Origin: Gemmiger formicilis
GTDB taxonomy: Bacteria; Bacillota; Clostridia; Oscillospirales; Ruminococcaceae
DNA length: 64,000 nucleotides
NCBI RefSeq assembly: GCF_018784445.1
Contig: NZ_WQOH01000036.1
Location: 1-64,000, forward strand
Reading direction: 5' to 3'
The notes below the pieces were generated by a model. The model saw only the letters and a program-made list of their open reading frames with translations, was not told the DNA's origin and made no database searches. Positions 58,746 to 64,000 of the stretch are shown piece after piece (position 1 is the stretch's first letter; every line of letters begins with the position of its first letter). Both the position numbers and the translations under genes were made by a program.

Positions 58746-60374
58746 ATGAAAAGACGCTGTGCCGTACTATTGGCGGCGGCGATGCTGCTGTCGGCGGCAG
58801 GCTGCGCACAGGACAGCAAGCGGCCCGAGCCGACCGAATCGACCGAACCGGCCGCAAGTGCTGTGAGCGAGACCTCCGCTGAAAATGTGGAAGCTACGGA
58901 GGAGACCCCGCAAAAGCCGCAGCCATCCCGCAGGTTTGATGATTCCCGCATCGCTACGCTGTATGATGTGGAATTCAGCTACACCGACCCAAACGGAAAC
59001 AAGGACACCTACTTTTACGAGGTCCCGCAGATCGATGATGACACCGAGGGCGCAAAGAACATCAACGAGATGATCGGCTACCGCTTCGGCTATCTGGTAG
59101 AGCGCGCCGAGGACGCCCGCTCCCGCAATGATTTTATCGACACAAGCTACATCATCTGGATAAGCACCTGGACCGGCCCGGTATTGAGCCTGCAGATCAC
59201 AAGCGTTGACACAATGTACAACCGCGATGTAGGCACCTACCACTATAACTTTGAAACCGGCAAGGAACTTTCCAACATCGAAATGCTCGAGTACCTTGGC
59301 TACACCGACAACGACCTGACCTTAAAAGCACTGCAGCGCGCCGTGGCCCAGCATTTCGATACCTACTACGGCAGCGACGACCCCACCTACGCATCCGAGC
59401 TTTGCAAGATGCGCACACAGAGCCTGAACGGGCTGAGCGATGTATTTACCTACTTTGCCGTCTACCCCTACTACACAGGCGGTCTTATCGTCACCGTGCC
59501 GATGTACACCCTTGCCGGGGCTGGCATGATGTGGACGGACATAGATGTTTACCCCGACAAGCGGCAGGCCAGCGGCCAGATCCTGCACGGGCAGGATGAA
59601 TGGTTTACCTGCGATGTGACTGCCGCAGGAGAGGTTACGGTACGCGCCCTGACCGACTATGTTACCCCTGACGGCGCTATGACCTATCAGACCATGAAGG
59701 AATGGTACGAGTTGGGCGACAAGACCGAGTTTGCGGTCAGCGGCTGCTACGGCGACTATATAAAGATGCTGATGACCAGCATCGGGCAGGACTACGCCCC
59801 CTATGTTTTCCTTCTGACCGAGAACGGCAATGTCGAATACATTGATGTCATCAGCGGCGCACAGTGCGGCACCATGGTCAACGGCGGTCCGCTCTTCGGC
59901 ATCAACGGAATTGTCCGGTTTGAGACCGGCACGGCCTACGATGCGGAGTACGGAGCCGAGTACACGACCGTGTACGGCGTTTCCCGCGATAACGAAAAAT
60001 TCAACCTGATGGAGGCTGTCTGGAACACTGCCCCGCTGAGCATCCCGAGCATGGTCGGCTCCTTTGTGAGTGAGGAGACCGGCACCTGGTTTGAAATCTG
60101 CGAGGATCAGCCGAACTTCTATACCGGCGCATACACCAACGGCCAGAGGATTCCGGCCACATGGGACAGCAGCATCTCCTACCTTGGTATGGATGACCGC
60201 GGCTGGATCTGCTCCGTTTCGCTGTTCCGTATGGATTCAGGGCGTACACAGCGCGAAACGCTGGCTATGATGCCCGCTGATTACGGCGGCGTCAATGTAA
60301 TGCACATCGGTGGGGAATCACTTCTGAACCTGCCGCAGCAGGAATCTGTATGGTTTGAAATGACACAGGAATAA
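58746..60374 (+). CDS. Large lipoprotein, unknown function
   Basis: The 542-residue protein has a lipobox (LSAAGCA, Cys near residue 20), a Glu/Thr/Pro linker to about residue 60, then a domain resembling extracytoplasmic RsiV/DUF3298-like regions (YDVEFSYTDPNG, FETGKELSNIEML, AVYPYYTGG), and a C-terminal beta-rich half. That resemblance is weak. It follows the previous lipoprotein gene by 48 bp with SD AAAGG and is probably in the same transcription unit. Confidence 0.75.
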   Translation: MKRRCAVLLAAAMLLSAAGCAQDSKRPEPTESTEPAASAVSETSAENVEATEETPQKPQPSRRFDDSRIATLYDVEFSYTDPNGNKDTYFYEVPQIDDDTEGAKNINEMIGYRFGYLVERAEDARSRNDFIDTSYIIWISTWTGPVLSLQITSVDTMYNRDVGTYHYNFETGKELSNIEMLEYLGYTDNDLTLKALQRAVAQHFDTYYGSDDPTYASELCKMRTQSLNGLSDVFTYFAVYPYYTGGLIVTVPMYTLAGAGMMWTDIDVYPDKRQASGQILHGQDEWFTCDVTAAGEVTVRALTDYVTPDGAMTYQTMKEWYELGDKTEFAVSGCYGDYIKMLMTSIGQDYAPYVFLLTENGNVEYIDVISGAQCGTMVNGGPLFGINGIVRFETGTAYDAEYGAEYTTVYGVSRDNEKFNLMEAVWNTAPLSIPSMVGSFVSEETGTWFEICEDQPNFYTGAYTNGQRIPATWDSSISYLGMDDRGWICSVSLFRMDSGRTQRETLAMMPADYGGVNVMHIGGESLLNLPQQESVWFEMTQE

Positions 60375-60387
60375 GCAAGGTTCTAAG

Positions 60388-60557
60388 GCAACATCGCACA
60401 ATTCCCGCCTAGCGGCTTAAGCACCGCTTCGGCGGCTGCGGTACGGCATCTGCGTTGCCAAAATGCTTGATAAGACATCCAGTATTATCTGCGCTTTTGG
60501 CTTAGCAGCTGCCGCACCTCGCTCGCCGTATCGGCACTTAGAATTATGCGGTATTGC
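60388..60557. mobile_element. MITE-like element with 17-bp imperfect terminal inverted repeats
   Basis: GCAACATCGCACAATTC (60388-60404) and GAATTATGCGGTATTGC (60541-60557) are inverted with 14 of 17 positions matching. The 170-bp interior has no gene and contains GCGGC-type hairpins and a GCCAAAATGCTTGATAAGAC segment. It fits a non-autonomous miniature element; no transposase for it is in the window. Confidence 0.6.
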
Positions 60558-60592
60558 GCTAAAATATTACTTTATAAAAGGAGGCAGACACT

Positions 60593-62353
60593 ATGGCAAC
60601 ATGTACGCAATGTGGTGCCGAGTTAAAGCCCGGTACTAAATTCTGCGAGAATTGCGGTGCAAAAGTATCCGTACCGCAGCCCGCCGCACAGCCCGCAGCT
60701 GTGCCCCAGCCCCCGGTTCAGCCTACCCAGGCTGTGCCGCAACCCCCGCAGCCTGTACAGACGCCCCCGCAGCCGCAGGCAAGCGGCGGCAATCCCTATG
60801 CAGGCGGCGCACCTGCCGCCCCGCAGCCCCAGACGAACGCAGCGAATCCTTACGCAGGCAATGCGCCCGGCACACCGCCGCAGACCGGCGCAGGCGCACC
60901 GCTTTACGCCAGAAACACACCCCCGGATGCTCCCCATGCTGTCACGCCGCCGCCACCCGGCGGCACGGGCGGTAACCCTTACGGCAATGTGGCCCCCGGC
61001 GGCAAGCCCAAGCGCCCCCGCGCACCAATGTCCCCCAAGCGGATAATCCTGATCGCCATCCCGGTGGTATTCCTGCTTATGATCATCGTAACAATGATCA
61101 GCGGCTCCATCCGCACCGGCAAGCCGAACGCCAGTGACCCGAATCAGGGCACCTGGGAAGCAGCCTACGCCGAGGTTGGTGGCTCCGTGACGCAGGTCGA
61201 GGATGCTTTCGGCAGCGGGTTCCTGATGGACCTAAATGACAAGGGCAAGTGCGTTGTAACGGTGGACGGCACCAAGTCCTATGGCAAGTGGACGCTGAAC
61301 GGCGGGGCCTTCCAGCTGGATTGCGGCGGCCTGAGCTGCACCGGCACCCTGCAAGACGAAATTCTGACCCTGAACGATGTACAGGGACAGGGCGTGACGC
61401 TCTACTTCGTCAAGTCCGGCAGCACCATGCAGCAGCCTCTGGACGGTGACAACATGACCCAGGGCACCACCGCAGGCAGCGATATCGATGTGGGCATCTA
61501 TGTGCTGGAATCCGCCTCCGACAGCGAGTACACCCTCTCCAAGGAGGAGCTTGCCCTCGTCGATATGGAGGACTTCTACATTGAGCTGCGTGCGGACGGC
61601 ACCGGCGAAACCTACATGGAGGATTTTGTCACCTTCCAATGGAAGGACGGCAACTTCTACGCGCTGACCGACCCCGATACCCCGGCCATGACCTACACCC
61701 GCGAGGGTGACCTGCTGACCATTGAGTATGACGGTATGACCATGGTCTTTAAGCGCAGCGACACCAAGCCTGAAGTTGACCCCGATTTGCTGGACGGCGG
61801 CGATGACGAATATGACGGCGACGGCTTGATCGACAGCACCGACGGCCCGGATGAGCCTGACCCGCCCTACACCTACGACGACGGCAACACCTACGCTGAT
61901 TTGGGCAACACCAACTGGTACGGCTGGTTCCGGATGGAAAACTACAAGAATGTACCGAACCGCGACTACTTTGACACCGACACCTACGATTGCTGGGGCT
62001 ACATCGGTGAGAGCGAGGACGGCAGCCACTACTTTGAGGTTTACCGTGACGGTATGCCCGATGACCCGGTCATCACGATGTGGGTCAATGTCTATGATGA
62101 CCATATCGAGCCTATCCTGGACGGCTACGACTGGGTGCTTGACCAGAACATAACCGAGAGCGATGCGTATAAGTTCAACCTGTACCCGTATGACGACAGC
62201 ATCTCGCTGTTCATGTATGACTACGAGGGCGAGGACGGTACGGCCTGTGCGGTCAGCTTCTACATGAGGCTGGACGGCACCGAGTGGAACGAGGAGCTCG
62301 AAGAGCTGCCGCCCCGCTATGAGGAGTACAAGGCCGCCTTGGCCAACAAATAA
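60593..62353 (+). CDS. Zinc-ribbon membrane protein with Pro/Gln-rich linker
   Basis: The 586-residue protein starts with a zinc ribbon (CTQCGAELKPGTKFCENCG), then a Pro/Gln/Ala-rich linker with NPYAG repeats to about residue 145, one membrane segment (IILIAIPVVFLLMIIVTMI, about residues 150-170) and a large C-terminal region with two lipocalin-like or beta-sandwich parts (GKWTLNGGAFQLDCGG; FQWKDGNFYALTDPD). The zinc ribbon is predicted cytoplasmic and the bulk extracytoplasmic. ATG 60593 follows AAAGGAGG. Function unknown. Confidence 0.8.
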   Translation: MATCTQCGAELKPGTKFCENCGAKVSVPQPAAQPAAVPQPPVQPTQAVPQPPQPVQTPPQPQASGGNPYAGGAPAAPQPQTNAANPYAGNAPGTPPQTGAGAPLYARNTPPDAPHAVTPPPPGGTGGNPYGNVAPGGKPKRPRAPMSPKRIILIAIPVVFLLMIIVTMISGSIRTGKPNASDPNQGTWEAAYAEVGGSVTQVEDAFGSGFLMDLNDKGKCVVTVDGTKSYGKWTLNGGAFQLDCGGLSCTGTLQDEILTLNDVQGQGVTLYFVKSGSTMQQPLDGDNMTQGTTAGSDIDVGIYVLESASDSEYTLSKEELALVDMEDFYIELRADGTGETYMEDFVTFQWKDGNFYALTDPDTPAMTYTREGDLLTIEYDGMTMVFKRSDTKPEVDPDLLDGGDDEYDGDGLIDSTDGPDEPDPPYTYDDGNTYADLGNTNWYGWFRMENYKNVPNRDYFDTDTYDCWGYIGESEDGSHYFEVYRDGMPDDPVITMWVNVYDDHIEPILDGYDWVLDQNITESDAYKFNLYPYDDSISLFMYDYEGEDGTACAVSFYMRLDGTEWNEELEELPPRYEEYKAALANK

Positions 62354-62416
62354 CGACTTGATTTATCTGTACAAAATGGGGCGGGCCCTGCCCGCCCCTG
62401 ACATAGGAGGATCATT

Positions 62417-63739
62417 ATGGGACTTATCAGAGCTGCAATGGGCGCTGCTGGCGGCGTTATGGCCGACCAGTGGAAGGAATACTTTTATTGTGAAGCCATG
62501 CCGGCTGACCTGTTGGCTACCCGCGGCTGGAAACGCCAGAGCGGACGCAGCGCCAACACAAAGGGCAGCGACAACATCATTACAAACGGCTCGATCGTGG
62601 CCGTTGCCGACGGCCAGTGTGCCATGATCGTCGAGCAGGGCAAGGTCGTGGATATGTGCGCCGAGCCGGGTGAGTACACCTACGATACCGGCAGCGCCCC
62701 CTCGCTCTTCAGCGGCGACCTGTCCGACTCGATCGGCGCAGTGTTCCAGAACATCGGCAAGCGCTTTACCTTCGGCGGCGAGGCCCCGATGGATCAGCGT
62801 ATCTACTACTTCAACACCAAGGAGCTGGTGGGCAACAAATACGGCACGCCCAGCCCGGTGCCCTTCCGCGTGGTGGATCAGCGCGCCGGCATCGACATCG
62901 ACATTGCCATCCGCTGCTTCGGTGAGTACAGCTACCGCATCACCAACCCCATTTTGTTCTACACCAATGTCTGCGGAAATGTGGAAGAAGGCTACACCCG
63001 CGATGAAATCGACGGGCAGCTGAAATCCGAGCTGATGACCGCCCTGCAGCCCGCCTTTGCCAAGATCAGCGATATGGGCATCCGCTATTCCGCACTGCCC
63101 GGCCATACGATGGAGCTTGCCGAGGCCCTCAACGAAGTGCTCTCTGCCAAGTGGGGCAAGCTGCGCGGCATTGAGATCGTATCCTTCGGTGTTTCCAGCG
63201 TGAAGGCCAGCGAGGAAGACGAGCAGATGCTCAAGGAAATGCAGCGCAACGCAGCCTTTATGGACCCGACCCGCGCCGCTGCGCATCTTGTCGGCGCACA
63301 GGCCAGCGCCATGCAGACCGCAGCCGGCAATCAGGGCGCAGGCCCCGCCATGGCCTTTATGGGCATGAATATGGCCGGTGCGGCGGGCGGTATGAACGCC
63401 CAGAACCTGTACCAGATGGGCGCCCAGCAGCAGGCCGCCGCACAGCCCGCCCCGGCCCCGGCAGCCGCTCCCGCAGGCTGGACCTGCAGCTGCGGCCAGA
63501 CCGGCAACACCGGAAAATTCTGCGCCAACTGCGGCAGCCCCAAGCCTGCCCCGACACCCGCAGCCGGCAGCTGGGTATGCAGCTGCGGCACCTCCAACAC
63601 CGGTAAGTTCTGCTGCAACTGCGGCAACCCCAAGCCAGCACCGGCCCCCGCCAAGTGCAGCCAGTGTGGTTGGACCCCGGTTGACCCGGCCCATCCGCCC
63701 AAGTTCTGCCCGGAGTGCGGTAAGCCGTTTGGCCAGTGA
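62417..63739 (+). CDS. SPFH-domain protein with C-terminal zinc ribbons
   Basis: The 440-residue protein has an SPFH/Band-7-like core (residues 20-270: DNIITNGSIVAVADGQCAMIVEQGKVV; IDIDIAIRCFGEYSYRI; GIEIVSFGVSSVKASEED), an Ala/Met/Gly-rich linker and three zinc-ribbon-like modules (CSCGQTGNTGKFCANCG; CSCGTSNTGKFCCNCG; CSQCGWTPV...CPECG). This layout matches the YdjI-type bacterial SPFH proteins. They form membrane-associated rings or scaffolds, sometimes linked to envelope stress. It follows the zinc-ribbon membrane protein by 63 bp. Confidence 0.88.
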   Translation: MGLIRAAMGAAGGVMADQWKEYFYCEAMPADLLATRGWKRQSGRSANTKGSDNIITNGSIVAVADGQCAMIVEQGKVVDMCAEPGEYTYDTGSAPSLFSGDLSDSIGAVFQNIGKRFTFGGEAPMDQRIYYFNTKELVGNKYGTPSPVPFRVVDQRAGIDIDIAIRCFGEYSYRITNPILFYTNVCGNVEEGYTRDEIDGQLKSELMTALQPAFAKISDMGIRYSALPGHTMELAEALNEVLSAKWGKLRGIEIVSFGVSSVKASEEDEQMLKEMQRNAAFMDPTRAAAHLVGAQASAMQTAAGNQGAGPAMAFMGMNMAGAAGGMNAQNLYQMGAQQQAAAQPAPAPAAAPAGWTCSCGQTGNTGKFCANCGSPKPAPTPAAGSWVCSCGTSNTGKFCCNCGNPKPAPAPAKCSQCGWTPVDPAHPPKFCPECGKPFGQ

Positions 63740-64000
63740 TGCGCAAAAAAATTGCTGCGGTGCTTTGCGCCGCAGCCGCTTTTCTGACAATGTCCGGCTG
63801 TAAAAAAGCACCGCCCGGCACACTGACCGGTATCAGCATCAGTTATTCCGGTATGTGCTATGACGACACCTATGGGTTCAGCATAAGAAACGACCCGGCT
63901 GGCGGCTGCCTTTTCAGCTGCAATTACAAGGGTGATGAATGGGTGGAACTGGAAAATATCCCTGTTGAGGACACCCATTGGCAAGAAGCCCTGGCTCTGG
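63739..64000 (+). CDS. Lipoprotein, truncated by the window end
   Basis: ATG 63739 overlaps the SPFH stop (TGATG) and the frame stays open to the window end. The product begins MRKKIAAVLCAAAAFLTMSG and the next residue is Cys, a lipobox. The visible mature part (GISISYSGMCYDDTYGFSIR) is not recognised. The overlap indicates translational coupling with the SPFH gene, so a surface lipoprotein and the SPFH protein may act together. Confidence 0.8.
   Translation, partial: MRKKIAAVLCAAAAFLTMSGCKKAPPGTLTGISISYSGMCYDDTYGFSIRNDPAGGCLFSCNYKGDEWVELENIPVEDTHWQEALAL

Overview
The window looks like the chromosome of a GC-rich gut Firmicute of the Oscillospiraceae type (Gemmiger / Subdoligranulum / Faecalibacterium relatives). 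This rests on gene content: a SufCBDSU operon, an ECF sigma factor with a DUF4179-type anti-sigma factor, a SpoIID-like protein, many Cys-lipobox proteins, and families of GC-rich palindromic intergenic repeats. The species call is inference.

Region 1 (1-14728) is a mobile element of about 14.5 kb lying directly downstream of mgsA. A direct repeat of about 208 bp brackets it, and the mgsA-side copy is the mgsA 3' untranslated region with its terminator. The element combines plasmid functions (RepL-like replication protein with two tandem RepL modules, MobV relaxase, VirD4-like coupling ATPase, small serine resolvase, SprT-like metalloprotease) with a Tn7-like operon (tnsA-tnsB-tnsC-tniQ, overlapping frames, minus strand) and a 1009-residue repeat/CAP-domain lipoprotein as cargo. 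TnsA appears to have lost key nuclease residues, which fits cointegrate formation followed by resolvase action.

Region 2 (14740-27855) is core chromosome: mgsA, a ricin-fold protein, a DEAD-box helicase, ychF-mtnN, an OmpR/HK two-component pair, an ECF sigma/anti-sigma pair with a candidate self-recognised promoter, a SpoIID-like protein, a membrane protein, an unknown protein and gap (GAPDH).

Region 3 (27759-33698) is a second, AT-rich integrated element of 5.84 kb inserted at the 3' end of gap. A perfect 97-bp duplication of the gap 3' end marks both junctions, so gap stays intact while its original terminator lies 5.8 kb downstream. The element encodes a tyrosine integrase, an SF2 helicase behind a structured leader with an in-frame amber codon, an unknown basic protein, an XRE repressor facing a 34-nt perfect palindrome, three small envelope proteins and a serine resolvase. 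No relaxase or phage structural gene is visible.

Region 4 (33700-53873) is core chromosome: an XRE regulator, a membrane protein, a DtxR/MntR regulator, dapF, acpP, proS, a cation-exchanger-like protein, a peptidoglycan precursor cluster (murE, an ATP-grasp ligase, asnB), the suf operon, ybaK-like and LOG genes, three tRNAs (Asn, Gly, Asn), a PC4/YdbC protein, an HD hydrolase and a flavodoxin. Region 5 (54021-64000) holds a three-gene sensory system (7TM sensor, PAS kinase, LuxR-type regulator) with a possible small peptide gene, a frameshifted receiver pseudogene, and a run of lipoprotein, zinc-ribbon and SPFH genes extending past the window end. Palindromic intergenic repeats recur through regions 2, 4 and 5, including inside the suf operon and at the 3' end of the SpoIID-like gene.
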